This document shows positions 15,476-23,811 of a stretch of 64,000 bases of DNA, piece after piece; within the stretch, counting starts at the first letter, position 1, and the number at the start of each line of letters is the position of its first letter. Where the stretch lies: the NCBI RefSeq assembly GCF_003259255.1, contig NZ_QGOL01000008.1, positions 310,001 to 374,000 of the forward strand, read 5' to 3'. The notes beneath the pieces were generated by a model that saw only the letters and a program-made list of their open reading frames with translations, was not told the origin of the DNA and made no database searches. The translations under genes were made by a program, and so were the position numbers. Source of the DNA: Algoriphagus litoralis (GTDB taxonomy: Bacteria; Bacteroidota; Bacteroidia; Cytophagales; Cyclobacteriaceae).

Positions 15476-16033
15476 TCAATCTCGAGTACTGAGCAAGGTT
15501 ACCAAGGCAATCATTTCCTCGAGGCTGTAAATTCGCTCTCTGCTGGATTGAGAAAAATCCATTAATGCCGGTAATGGAAGATCTCCATTTTGACCGATGC
15601 TTGGCCAGTGAGGGGGAGGAGAAAGCCAATTTCCATCCTTATCTCTCATGTGACTTCTGTCTGAAACGAAGGAATTCAAGTAATCGCTGGCATCCAAAGC
15701 CTTGAAGCAAGGCAATAGATCCTCAGAAAAATTTAAAGTTTCACCAAAGGTCAGACGCATGTATTCCAAGCCCGAGACGGGGACAGGCAAGGTAGAATCA
15801 AAATCATAAACCAAAGTTGATCCGGATTTTGAGGCCAATAAAATCACATGGTAATTCCACCAGACAGTCTCGTAATTATTGATCGATTTCTGAAATCTAA
15901 AAGGGCAATAACTCCGGCTATTCGATACAATAAGCACTTTTTTAGAAAAATCAGCCAAAGCCGGATTTTTGCACAAGTGCCAGATATTTTCTTCGCAAAA
16001 ATTGGCGGAATATTTGAATTCTTTTATTTCCAT
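15476..16033 (-). CDS. Bacterial homologue of protein N-terminal glutamine amidohydrolase (NTAQ1)
   Basis: A 185-residue cytosolic protein starting at ATG 16033 (MEIKEFKYSANFCEENIW). It matches eukaryotic NTAQ1 along its length: FCEENIWHLC (catalytic Cys13), WWNYHVILL (His62), VYDFDSTLPVP (Asp77), DASDYLNSFVSDRSHMRD, GNWLSPPPHWPSIG and a YSLEEM C-terminus. Spacing of the Cys-His-Asp triad agrees with the human enzyme; the residue before the Tyr-His is Asn rather than Asp. NTAQ1 converts N-terminal Gln to Glu in the eukaryotic N-degron pathway. In bacteria N-terminal Glu can be leucylated by Bpt where present, so a role in bacterial N-end-rule degradation is possible but untested. A promoter-like box ends nine bases before the ATG, arguing against the upstream ATG at 16054. 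Confidence 0.88.
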   Translation of the reverse strand: MEIKEFKYSANFCEENIWHLCKNPALADFSKKVLIVSNSRSYCPFRFQKSINNYETVWWNYHVILLASKSGSTLVYDFDSTLPVPVSGLEYMRLTFGETLNFSEDLLPCFKALDASDYLNSFVSDRSHMRDKDGNWLSPPPHWPSIGQNGDLPLPALMDFSQSSRERIYSLEEMIALVTLLSTRD

Positions 16034-16042
16034 TGGTCCCTG

Positions 16043-16050
16043 CAAAAGTA
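16043..16050 (-). promoter_or_regulatory. Putative -7 promoter element of the NTAQ1-like gene
   Basis: The minus strand reads TACTTTTG (TAnnTTTG), nine bases before the ATG at 16033, which would give a very short or leaderless transcript. A TTTG lies 14 bases upstream instead of about 19. It supports the shorter protein start. Confidence 0.4.
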
Positions 16051-16196
16051 GCACGCTTCGCTATCAAATAGATTGAATTCCATTTATTTAGTTTTTCTGC
16101 TTAGCTTAAAAATCCGTGAACTGCTGTACTTTTTATTGAAAAGATTCCGAATTTCAATTTCTGATTACTTTCAGCCCACCATTTGCCCTGTAACCT

Positions 16197-17828
16197 ATGA
16201 GTCTTGCTCTTCTGCTCCTGATATCCGCTCTTGTACTTTTTGCTGCCTACCGATTTTACGGAAACTTTGTATATAAAAAATTTGGTCTGGACGACTCCAA
16301 AAAAGCCCCTTCCCATTTACTGCGTGATGGTGTCGACTATGAACCCAGCAAACCAATAGTAGTACTTGGACATCACTTTGCTTCCATTGCTGGTGCTGGT
16401 CCCATTGTGGGGCCAATCATTGCGGTGACTTTCGGGTGGATCCCAGCGGTGATCTGGATTTTAGTCGGGGGAATCTTTTTTGGTGCAGTGCATGATTTGG
16501 GCAGTATGGCTGCCTCTTTGAGAACTGATGGAAAATCAATCGGAGTCATCATCCGAAATCAAATTGGACCAAAAGGAAAGCAACTTTTTGTGATTTTCAG
16601 CTTTTCCACATTGATTCTCGTCATCGGGGTATTTTCAGATATCATCGCTAAAACCTTCATTGCTAATCCAGGTGTAGCATCTGCCTCCATTCTATTTATC
16701 CTATTAGCGGTGGCATTTGGCTTTGTCAACAGATTGGTAGGTTCGAGCAAACTTGCCTTTGTCCTGCTCACAATCGTAGGTGTAGTTTTGATGTACTATT
16801 TCGTCTATTTAGGTACTCAGCTTCCATTTGTCATGGATTACAATTTTTGGATCCTGGCGTTATTGGGTTATGCATTTCTGGCCTCTGTCACACCTGTCAG
16901 CTTGCTGCTTCAGCCCCGTGATTACCTGAATAGCTACCTGCTCTATGGAATGATGATCGCGGCAGTGGTGGGGGTTTTCATTGCCAATCCCCAAATAGAG
17001 ATGAGTTCTCAGATCCAGACCTCTAGTGAAAATCTGGGCTATATGTTTCCTGTTTTGTTTGTCACTATCGCCTGCGGCGCCATTTCCGGATTTCATTCGC
17101 TTGTGGCATCAGGCACTACCTCGAAGCAACTGGATAAAGTCAGTGATGCCAAAGTGGTGGGGTTTGGGGGTATGCTGATCGAATCATTTTTGGCCATTAT
17201 CTCCGTAGGTGCAGTAGCTGTGCTTACTCGGGAGGAATACGCTGGAAGGCTGGGAACCGAAGGACCCGTGGCACTTTTTTCTAATGGTATTGGAGGAATG
17301 ATTTCCACACTTGGCATTTCTGAATCATTTGCTATCGGCTTTGTGGCCTTAACCGTTTCCGCATTTGCTTTGACTACTTTGGATACATGTACCCGACTTG
17401 CCAGATTTACTTTGCAGGAATATTTTGAGGATATGCCACAGCCTGCGGCCAAAGTCCTTGCCACGAATCGATACTTATCTACAGGCGTAGTGGTTGTCCT
17501 TTCGATTCTGCTTTTGGCTTCCGGTGAATTCAGTACACTTTGGCCGATCTTCGGATCAGCCAATCAGCTTCTGGCAGCATTAGCCTTGTTGACGATTGCT
17601 GTATGGCTGATTCGTAAGAAAATACCCGCCACTTTCGTGATGATTCCGATGTTTTTCATGTTTACAGTGACACTGGCATCGTTGGGCCTGTTTGCTTGGA
17701 AGAATTTTCATGAAAAAGGTTATGTGCTCGCAGTCATTGCAGCCCTGCTTTTTGTGTTGGCGATTTCGTTGATTTTCTTAGCCTTTCAAAGTCTGAAAAA
17801 TGAGGCCAATGCGCCTGTAAAAGCCTAA
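16197..17828 (+). CDS. CstA family carbon starvation / peptide or pyruvate transporter
   Basis: A 543-residue inner-membrane protein with about 14 hydrophobic helices. The family signature GHHFASIAGAGPIVGPIIAVTFGWIPAVIWI is at about residues 58-88, followed by GGIFFGAVHDLGSMAASLR. The central GFHSLVASGTTSKQL and C-terminal TTLDTCTRLARFTLQEYF and WPIFGSANQLLAALAL blocks are also typical. E. coli CstA is longer (about 700 residues); this is a short bacterial form. The family imports peptides or pyruvate when carbon is limiting, and the substrate here is unknown. It is transcribed divergently from the NTAQ1-like gene and ends 13 bp from the convergent DUF3179 gene. Confidence 0.93.
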   Translation: MSLALLLLISALVLFAAYRFYGNFVYKKFGLDDSKKAPSHLLRDGVDYEPSKPIVVLGHHFASIAGAGPIVGPIIAVTFGWIPAVIWILVGGIFFGAVHDLGSMAASLRTDGKSIGVIIRNQIGPKGKQLFVIFSFSTLILVIGVFSDIIAKTFIANPGVASASILFILLAVAFGFVNRLVGSSKLAFVLLTIVGVVLMYYFVYLGTQLPFVMDYNFWILALLGYAFLASVTPVSLLLQPRDYLNSYLLYGMMIAAVVGVFIANPQIEMSSQIQTSSENLGYMFPVLFVTIACGAISGFHSLVASGTTSKQLDKVSDAKVVGFGGMLIESFLAIISVGAVAVLTREEYAGRLGTEGPVALFSNGIGGMISTLGISESFAIGFVALTVSAFALTTLDTCTRLARFTLQEYFEDMPQPAAKVLATNRYLSTGVVVVLSILLLASGEFSTLWPIFGSANQLLAALALLTIAVWLIRKKIPATFVMIPMFFMFTVTLASLGLFAWKNFHEKGYVLAVIAALLFVLAISLIFLAFQSLKNEANAPVKA

Positions 17829-17841
17829 GTTGATTGGTCTA

Positions 17842-18987
17842 TTAAAGGCTGTCGGTTTCTGGCCGGAATGTTCTCCAACTGTGCCAGAATTCCTGATAGG
17901 CTTTGAGACGCTTAAGATCGGTCTGGGATGGGTCCAGTGATTTTCCGGTGAAAGTATAGGGGGATGCATCCAGATAGAGGGTGTCTCCTGTCCAACGATA
18001 CGACTTGGTGTCCGACGGGATTTCAAACACCACAAAGCTTTGGGTATCCTGATTTAATAGAATTACAATCTCCTGATCTGCAACTTGATCTCGAATGGAC
18101 CCTTGTTCTTTTAGCTTGTTCCAATCGTAGGCTTTCGCTCCGCCAGCCAAGTCCACTCCTACTACCCACGACTTATTCTTCCACGAGAAGGGATCTGTCC
18201 CAGTAAGCTGGCTTTCGCTTTTTCCTTTTTCAAATTTCCCCAATGAATCATATTTCGAAAGAAAATGGGGATCCGGAGCCATGATTTTTCCCTCGGGATA
18301 GGCTTTAAAAAAAGCTCCAGCAGTCAATTGGATGGACTCAATTTCTGCTAGTTTTTTACCCTTTACATCTCCGGTAATTGCTTCTCCGGTAGCCTGTTGC
18401 CACCAACTGCCAGTTTCTGAATCCTCAAACATGGCATTAAAATGATCCATACCCACCAGTCTGAATGCATTGACTTTCCCATCCACAACCGGAGAGAATA
18501 CCCGGCCAGTCCTGCAAACTGAGCAATAGGTCACCATCACTGGATCTCCACCCAAGGAATCCCGTACTTGATGGTGATAGACAATATAGCGAATTGGGTA
18601 GGCCTTGGCTTCTCCCCCATTTTCGATGGCGACTACCAAAGTACTGTCACTCTCCTCAAAGGTGTCCCTGGAAAGAAAACTGAGCGCTTTAGGTTCCTGA
18701 AACATTGCATCAGCAGCCAGTTTGAAATTAAAGACTCCTGCTATGGCCACTGCTGTAATCATACCTAAAGCTGGAAGCCATTTATTTGAAGTAGAAAATG
18801 CTGGCGCCAAACTAACAACAATCATCAGTAATGAAACAATCCGAAAAACCCATCGGAATTCGTGCAGGAAGTAGGCGAAGTCGATGGAATTCCATTGCTG
18901 GCTTCCCGGCATAGGCATAATGAAATAAACCTTCAGAAATTCGAAGAGGACTAAAAGAACCAAACCCAAGTAGAAGAGGACTTTCAT
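17842..18987 (-). CDS. DUF3179 domain-containing membrane protein
   Basis: A 381-residue protein. There are three hydrophobic helices in the first 120 residues (VLFYLGLVLLVLFEFLKVYF; FRIVSLLMIVVSLAP; LGMITAVAIAGVFNF). The remainder is the DUF3179 domain with AYPIRYIVYHHQVRDSLGGDPVMVTYCSVCRTGRVFSP; the conserved CxxC could bind a metal or be redox active. It ends with repeated short motifs around YRWTGDTLYLD. The function of DUF3179 is not known. It has no close partner: it is convergent with cstA and separated from the upstream haloperoxidase operon by a terminator. Confidence 0.85.
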   Translation of the reverse strand: MKVLFYLGLVLLVLFEFLKVYFIMPMPGSQQWNSIDFAYFLHEFRWVFRIVSLLMIVVSLAPAFSTSNKWLPALGMITAVAIAGVFNFKLAADAMFQEPKALSFLSRDTFEESDSTLVVAIENGGEAKAYPIRYIVYHHQVRDSLGGDPVMVTYCSVCRTGRVFSPVVDGKVNAFRLVGMDHFNAMFEDSETGSWWQQATGEAITGDVKGKKLAEIESIQLTAGAFFKAYPEGKIMAPDPHFLSKYDSLGKFEKGKSESQLTGTDPFSWKNKSWVVGVDLAGGAKAYDWNKLKEQGSIRDQVADQEIVILLNQDTQSFVVFEIPSDTKSYRWTGDTLYLDASPYTFTGKSLDPSQTDLKRLKAYQEFWHSWRTFRPETDSL

Positions 18988-19075
18988 GGTCGAATTATCT
19001 CATTTAGAGTAAATACTGGATATATCTTCTGGTAAATCAGTGTTTTGAAAGACTAGTCTGACGACACCTTGTAGA

Positions 19076-19117
19076 TAAAAAAACAAGCCCAGTGGCAGCA
19101 TTGCCATTGGGCTTGTT
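19076..19117 (-). terminator. Terminator of the haloperoxidase operon
   Basis: On the minus strand a long stem AACAAGCCCA.TGGCA / TGCCA.TGGGCTTGTT with a short loop is followed by TTTTTTT, five bases beyond the stop codon of the last operon gene. Confidence 0.92.
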
Positions 19118-19121
19118 GGGA

Positions 19122-20231
19122 TCAAAGAGAATTAAAGACTGCTGGAGCTTTTTTGGGAATTCTCCAAGCCAATGAAACATTGATCAAGTAATCTGCAAAA
19201 GCAGCGTCGCCATGAACTTCCCTGTCTGGGGTTGTATTTTCAATATCTGTCAGACTTTGGGTTCTGTTTCGATATAAAGGCACCGGCACATTAACTGTGG
19301 CAGTCATTGAACCAATCATGTAACTGACTCCCGGCTCTATTGAAATGACATACCCAGGCCTACGAAATCCTTCACTATTCCCAATAATATCCCGGACAGG
19401 CACTCCCTCTGCTCTCCCTCCTAACAAAACGCCAAGCCCGTGAATTTTCGGGATATTTTGAAACACCCCGGCTCTAAAACCAAACTGGTCCGCTACACTC
19501 ATGATGGCTTCATTTTCACGACTTCGGTTGGTTTCAGTCCCGTTGGTATTCTTAGGATTAAACATATAGAACCCACTGTAATACAGAAAGGTACTCTTTC
19601 CGACACTTCGGATGCCTTGGGCATCGAGCACCAGTCCTACCCCGCCATCTCCCAACTGGATAGACTGATCCACAGGTCGAACTTCGGGCTCCCCGTTTGG
19701 CCCGACATTATAGAAAGTGCTGGTAGCAGCATAGTCACCGGTCGGTAATTTTACTCCCAGGCCAAAAGCCAAATTGCCTTTTTGTGCCTTCTCTCCAGAT
19801 AATAGCCAATATCCGGCACCGATTCTCATATCCGAAAAACCACCCGAATAGGTGATGTGTCTTTCTGTCCTGCCATGTTCGTACAGTGATGAGCGCTCAT
19901 TGTAGGCAAACGGCAAGGAGATTAATCCATACAAACGATCCGAGAAGGAATAGGAAATGTTTAAATCCAATCCATAGGACCAGTTGATTACCTCAGTTTC
20001 ATTTTCTAATCGTTCAGGCTCTTCATGTGAGCCCCGAAAATGTCTAAAGGACTTGAACTGTCGGTAATTGGCGCTGATATTCCATTCTCCTTTTTGTAGA
20101 AGATTGCCTTGTCCGACTGAATTTCCGATTCCAGAAAATTGCCTAATTGCCACACAACCTTGTGCAAGCGAGTCATTATCCAGACTTGCTGTCACTAATA
20201 AAAGGGTAAGTAGGGATATGAATTTTTTCAT
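19122..20231 (-). CDS. Outer-membrane beta-barrel protein (MetA-pathway/transporter-like)
   Basis: A 369-residue protein with signal peptide MKKFISLLTLLLVTASLDNDSLAQ. Alternating beta strands follow (WNISANYRQFKSFRHFRG; YGLDLNISYSFSDRLYGLISLPFAY; GGFSDMRIGAGYWLL; NLAFGLGVKLPTGDYAATS), ending in VSLAWRIPKKAPAVFNSL. It resembles the loosely defined Phenol_MetA_deg-like barrel group, for which substrates are mostly unknown. It is the third gene of an operon, 23 bp after the haloperoxidase-like gene, and the first gene of that operon encodes another barrel. Confidence 0.75.
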   Translation of the reverse strand: MKKFISLLTLLLVTASLDNDSLAQGCVAIRQFSGIGNSVGQGNLLQKGEWNISANYRQFKSFRHFRGSHEEPERLENETEVINWSYGLDLNISYSFSDRLYGLISLPFAYNERSSLYEHGRTERHITYSGGFSDMRIGAGYWLLSGEKAQKGNLAFGLGVKLPTGDYAATSTFYNVGPNGEPEVRPVDQSIQLGDGGVGLVLDAQGIRSVGKSTFLYYSGFYMFNPKNTNGTETNRSRENEAIMSVADQFGFRAGVFQNIPKIHGLGVLLGGRAEGVPVRDIIGNSEGFRRPGYVISIEPGVSYMIGSMTATVNVPVPLYRNRTQSLTDIENTTPDREVHGDAAFADYLINVSLAWRIPKKAPAVFNSL

Positions 20232-20254
20232 GATTTCGCGTTCTTGATAATTTA

Positions 20255-21793
20255 TTAATTGTCAGAACCATCCGCTTTAGCGCGATTGATTGTGTATTGG
20301 GCTACATTTCTGCCCTGTTGGGTGCCAATAATGGCATCAAAACTCCAATGGATTCCCCCATAAACTCTGGAGATCGCCGCTTCTTCTGCCCATTCCCTTA
20401 CCAATTCAGCCTCCTGAGGAAATACATAAGCCAACACCTCAGCTCCAGCTGCAGAAAACACCGAATGGCCCGAGGTATAGGCGGGAAAATTTGGGGTACC
20501 CGCGATAGTCTCAAAACCCTCTATCAATTGAATGGGTCTAGGATAATGGTAATAGTATTTGGCATCCCAGCAACTGATTCCTCCGTCCATGATGGCCATA
20601 TTCATGTAGGCTAGAGTTCTGGCGGATCTCAGGGTATTTAATTTGTATTTGATTATAAAGCGATTGGCAAAGTCATTCCAATGTCCCGGAGGAGTGTAGG
20701 TGCCCAGTCCGTCCTGCCAGAAATTGGCAATCCGTCTTCGCTCTACGGTTCTGTTTTTCGCATAGTCTTGCAATAGTTTGACATCTGCATCATATTCCGC
20801 CGAGCCAGGAGTTGGAGGTGCTATCGGACGAGTAGCTTCTACATTAGGGACATTCCATAGTTTCACTTTCCCAAACAAGGGGGTCAATCCGACAGGTCGT
20901 TGTGGGGACTCCAGATTTACCCATTTCCAGCCAAATCGTTCAAATGCAGCATTGGCAATCGAATCAGACACTGCCTTGGAAGTTTGTGCATTTTTCATCC
21001 CGTCATTTGCAGCTCTCGACAGGGCTAGCGTAGCGATTTCGACACCGATTTGTGCCCCTGCATCCAAGTCACTTTTTACAAATTCACCGGAAAGGAACAA
21101 GCTCTCCAAATGCTCTTTTTCTTTTTGCTCCAAATAATCTGCTTCCAGCGGAAACATTGCGGTGAGAATCCTTCTGGAACTGCTGGCAATCACTGCTCCA
21201 TCCGATGGGTACGCGGGAAGGTCTTGAATCGGATAGGCATTTGGAATACTAGCGTCCACCAAAAAAGCAGCAGGTCGGTTATGTTGAAATTTGTGATGCC
21301 AAGCTGCAACCAATCCGTCAAACTGTGCCACTGACAAATAGGCTAAAGCCCTACTAGCATAGGGGGGATGTGCAAAGGGAAAAGCAGGAGGTCCCTCAGG
21401 ATTAGCCGGATTTGGGAGTGTGTAGCTTCCGTCCGGATTTGGACCAGGAATCAAATTGTACTTCGCAATTAATTCTAGGGCGATTTCATTCCACCTTACC
21501 ACCGGATTATTGGTCCATTTCTCCAGATTTTTCCGCTGGGAGGAGGTCATATTTTGAATGGCAGTTTTTACTTCTGCCAGTTCAGCTTGATATTCAGCAG
21601 AACTTGTTTCTGTAGGAACAGGAATCTCTATTGCGGCTCCCGCAGGAATCAAGATCGGTTGCCAATTTCCACCATTCTCATCTAAAGAGGCAAATTCATA
21701 ATTGTCGAAGGCCAGTTCTGTTTGAAGGTCTTTGTTGCAAGAAGCCAAACTTAAAAGGAAGGCTGATGCTATATATAGTAATCGTTTATTCAT
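20255..21793 (-). CDS. Vanadium-dependent haloperoxidase / PAP2-family lipoprotein
   Basis: A 512-residue protein with lipobox LLSLASC (Cys19), so anchored in a membrane facing the periplasm or surface. The C-terminal third has the PAP2/vanadium-haloperoxidase active site: KYYYHYPRP (Lys/Arg pair), AYTSGHSVFSAAG (SGH with the key His) and SRVYGGIHWSFDAIIG (Arg, His and Asp). The family includes acid phosphatases and vanadate haloperoxidases; vanadate and phosphate use the same site, so the substrate cannot be told. It lies between two barrel genes with 13 and 23 bp spacers, which suggests a joint export or uptake role in the outer membrane. Confidence 0.88.
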   Translation of the reverse strand: MNKRLLYIASAFLLSLASCNKDLQTELAFDNYEFASLDENGGNWQPILIPAGAAIEIPVPTETSSAEYQAELAEVKTAIQNMTSSQRKNLEKWTNNPVVRWNEIALELIAKYNLIPGPNPDGSYTLPNPANPEGPPAFPFAHPPYASRALAYLSVAQFDGLVAAWHHKFQHNRPAAFLVDASIPNAYPIQDLPAYPSDGAVIASSSRRILTAMFPLEADYLEQKEKEHLESLFLSGEFVKSDLDAGAQIGVEIATLALSRAANDGMKNAQTSKAVSDSIANAAFERFGWKWVNLESPQRPVGLTPLFGKVKLWNVPNVEATRPIAPPTPGSAEYDADVKLLQDYAKNRTVERRRIANFWQDGLGTYTPPGHWNDFANRFIIKYKLNTLRSARTLAYMNMAIMDGGISCWDAKYYYHYPRPIQLIEGFETIAGTPNFPAYTSGHSVFSAAGAEVLAYVFPQEAELVREWAEEAAISRVYGGIHWSFDAIIGTQQGRNVAQYTINRAKADGSDN

Positions 21794-21806
21794 CGGAAAG
21801 TATTTT

Positions 21807-22742
21807 TCAGTTGAAAAGCTTGAATTGATAGGTTACACCCAGACCGAAACTGGTCATCTTTGGAGCATTTTTACCAGAAACAATCTGATTGAATGAAGCC
21901 AAAACCCCCAATCCTTTGATATTCTGAAAATAGTAATGGGCAAAGGCGCTAGCTCTTCCCATATTTACCTGATTGGTGGGTTGGGGAGCATTGTACAATC
22001 GGATATCATCCCCTGAGGTGGAATATTGTGAGCCGTAGCCAAGTTCTACCCTGAGTTTATTTTCAAAAAACCATTTTCCAAGAATCAGATCGAGATTCCA
22101 TGAACTGGGCACATCCATCCACGGTGTAAAATAGCTTCCATCATTGTAGTAGTATTCCCGCTCTGCTTCTGTGTATCCTTTCCAGATGTATGCACCAACC
22201 CCTCTGACATAAATTCCATTTTTCCATTTGTAGTTGAGGATTCCTCGCCATGCCAATTGAGGAGCGCCAAGGCCTAAAGAATAGGGCTGGTAGTCTGAAA
22301 GGTAATTGGAAGCAGGGGTTGAAAAATTTAGGGAAGCAAAGGCGGAAAATTCGCCCGTATCGGATTGTCTTTTGATAAGTTCATATTTCAATCCAATGGA
22401 AAGATCCTGGATCCCTGAGGTCCCGGCAAATTTCCCCCCGTTTGGCCGGGTGGAATTGGAGGAAACGTAGGGTAAGCCCAAGTAGACATTTAGCTTTTTT
22501 GTTATCCCATAGGCTGCCATCAGCATGGCAGTTCTACGCTGAACCGTTTCAATAGTAGCATTGGTTCGGAGGTTAGTCCCTTCCCAGTACTCATCAAATT
22601 GACCGTATTCAAAATTGCCCAGGAAACAAATTTCCTTTGTGGGCATCATGAGTTCATCCATTGGAGATTGAGCCCACGAGCGAATTGGAAGTCCCAAAAA
22701 GAGCATAAATAGCCCGATCCGGAACTTTGTATTTAAGTTCAT
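21807..22742 (-). CDS. Outer-membrane beta-barrel protein, first gene of haloperoxidase operon
   Basis: A 311-residue protein; signal peptide up to IRSWAQ, then SPMDELMMPTKEICFLGNFEYGQFDEYWEGTNLRTNATI and regular strands (YGITKKLNVYLGLPYV; IQDLSIGLKYELIK; GEFSAFASLNFSTPASNY), ending GLGVTYQFKLFN with a terminal aromatic region as expected for BamA substrates. It is similar in style to the third operon gene but not an obvious recent duplicate. Co-occurrence with the PAP2 lipoprotein suggests a barrel that binds or passes its substrate. The 141 bp between this gene and 22884 show no clear promoter. Confidence 0.75.
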   Translation of the reverse strand: MNLNTKFRIGLFMLFLGLPIRSWAQSPMDELMMPTKEICFLGNFEYGQFDEYWEGTNLRTNATIETVQRRTAMLMAAYGITKKLNVYLGLPYVSSNSTRPNGGKFAGTSGIQDLSIGLKYELIKRQSDTGEFSAFASLNFSTPASNYLSDYQPYSLGLGAPQLAWRGILNYKWKNGIYVRGVGAYIWKGYTEAEREYYYNDGSYFTPWMDVPSSWNLDLILGKWFFENKLRVELGYGSQYSTSGDDIRLYNAPQPTNQVNMGRASAFAHYYFQNIKGLGVLASFNQIVSGKNAPKMTSFGLGVTYQFKLFN

Positions 22743-22883
22743 AAGAATAAAATTGATAGTGAATTAAGGGAATAGCTCAAATTCATAAATCCCATTCAAA
22801 TGGATTAATGGTCTGAGCAGTGAGTACACATACCCCTATCGAAACTATTGTCCCGGGTACGTATATCTCAGCAAAAAAAGAAA

Positions 22884-23492
22884 TTAGGATACCTGAGGAG
22901 GCGGTGAGTCTAGCGTGAAATACGGACTCATGTAAGCTGAAAAAATAAACCCAATCTTATCGTCTACGCTGGTATTAGCGAATAATTCAATCTGATATAT
23001 TTCTGGCTCGAGGTAATCTTTTGCAAAAAGCTTCAGCTGGATCTTACCGTTCTGATCTCCTGGCAGTTCATCCTCCGTCAGGAAAGATATCCAGCTTTTC
23101 ACTGTAGATTCCAGCACCTTACGTGCAGTATCCGGAACATATACTACTTGAAGTGTATCGTTCTGATACCGTTGTTTAATGGCACGGAAATACTTTCCAT
23201 CCTTTTCAAATCGGGTATTGGTAGCCTGAAATTCCTCCTGATTGGACATGTAGGGCGCAGCGAGTGGAATTTCCAAAAGCCGCTCTTCAAGGCTGCCAAG
23301 CTGGTCTCCATAGATCTTATCTTTCCAGCTGCTTTCCAATGTATACTGGTAGGAATAATAGAACGCATAGTAGCCAAAATGGTACATGGCAAAGCAAATC
23401 AAAAGTGCTATGGCTACGGCTTTTCTCAAGTGGTTTATTGCTAATGACCTGAAAGTTGATTTAAAAATCTGAAAAAAGGAAGTTTCTTCCAT
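22884..23492 (-). CDS. Hypothetical single-pass membrane protein
   Basis: Not recognised. 202 residues from ATG 23492 (MEETSFFQIFKSTFRSLAI); an upstream extension to 23537 has no support. One strong helix at about residues 22-45 (KAVAIALLICFAMYHFGYYAFYYSY), then a 155-residue soluble part with mixed alpha/beta character containing FEKDGKYFRAIKQRYQNDTLQVVYVPDTARKVLEST and ending SPYFTLDSPPPQVS. It lies 57 bp downstream of a small membrane protein on the same strand and 141 bp upstream of the haloperoxidase operon. Confidence 0.7.
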   Translation of the reverse strand: MEETSFFQIFKSTFRSLAINHLRKAVAIALLICFAMYHFGYYAFYYSYQYTLESSWKDKIYGDQLGSLEERLLEIPLAAPYMSNQEEFQATNTRFEKDGKYFRAIKQRYQNDTLQVVYVPDTARKVLESTVKSWISFLTEDELPGDQNGKIQLKLFAKDYLEPEIYQIELFANTSVDDKIGFIFSAYMSPYFTLDSPPPQVS

Positions 23493-23549
23493 AAAATTAT
23501 CAAAGCCAAAACAAAAGGTTGTCTTTTTTATAATCAATAAAATTTTATT

Positions 23550-23750
23550 TCAAAGACGCATGAAATTCTTCAGTAAAAACCACGCCAAAAAGCTAATAAA
23601 AAATAATAATCCATAAATCCGAAGCACTTTTATCCTGTTAAACCGATCCAAAAACCACAAAACCCATACAGGTCGGATCAATCCTAAGACCAAACTCAGA
23701 AATGAGAGAAGCGCAACCCCCAGCAATAAAACTTGAATAGCAGCCAGCAT
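23550..23750 (-). CDS. Small hypothetical two-helix membrane protein
   Basis: 66 residues, two predicted membrane helices (LLLGVALLSFLSLVLGLI and YGLLFFISFLAWFLL) separated by a basic loop (LDRFNRIKVLRIYG). No family is recognised, but the good start, the hydrophobic pattern and the position just after a terminator support a real gene. It is separated from infB by that terminator and may be co-transcribed with the gene at 22884. Confidence 0.6.
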   Translation of the reverse strand: MLAAIQVLLLGVALLSFLSLVLGLIRPVWVLWFLDRFNRIKVLRIYGLLFFISFLAWFLLKNFMRL

Positions 23751-23762
23751 GGCTTAAAAATA

Positions 23763-23794
23763 AAAAGGAACGACTGATGTCGTTCCTTTTTTAC
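23763..23794. terminator. Terminator after infB (bidirectional)
   Basis: AAAAAGGAACGAC TGAT GTCGTTCCTTTTTT: a stem of at least 8 bp with runs of A and T on both sides, 18 bp after the infB stop codon. Confidence 0.9.
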
Positions 23795-23811
23795 TTATAA
23801 ATTCTTAAGAA

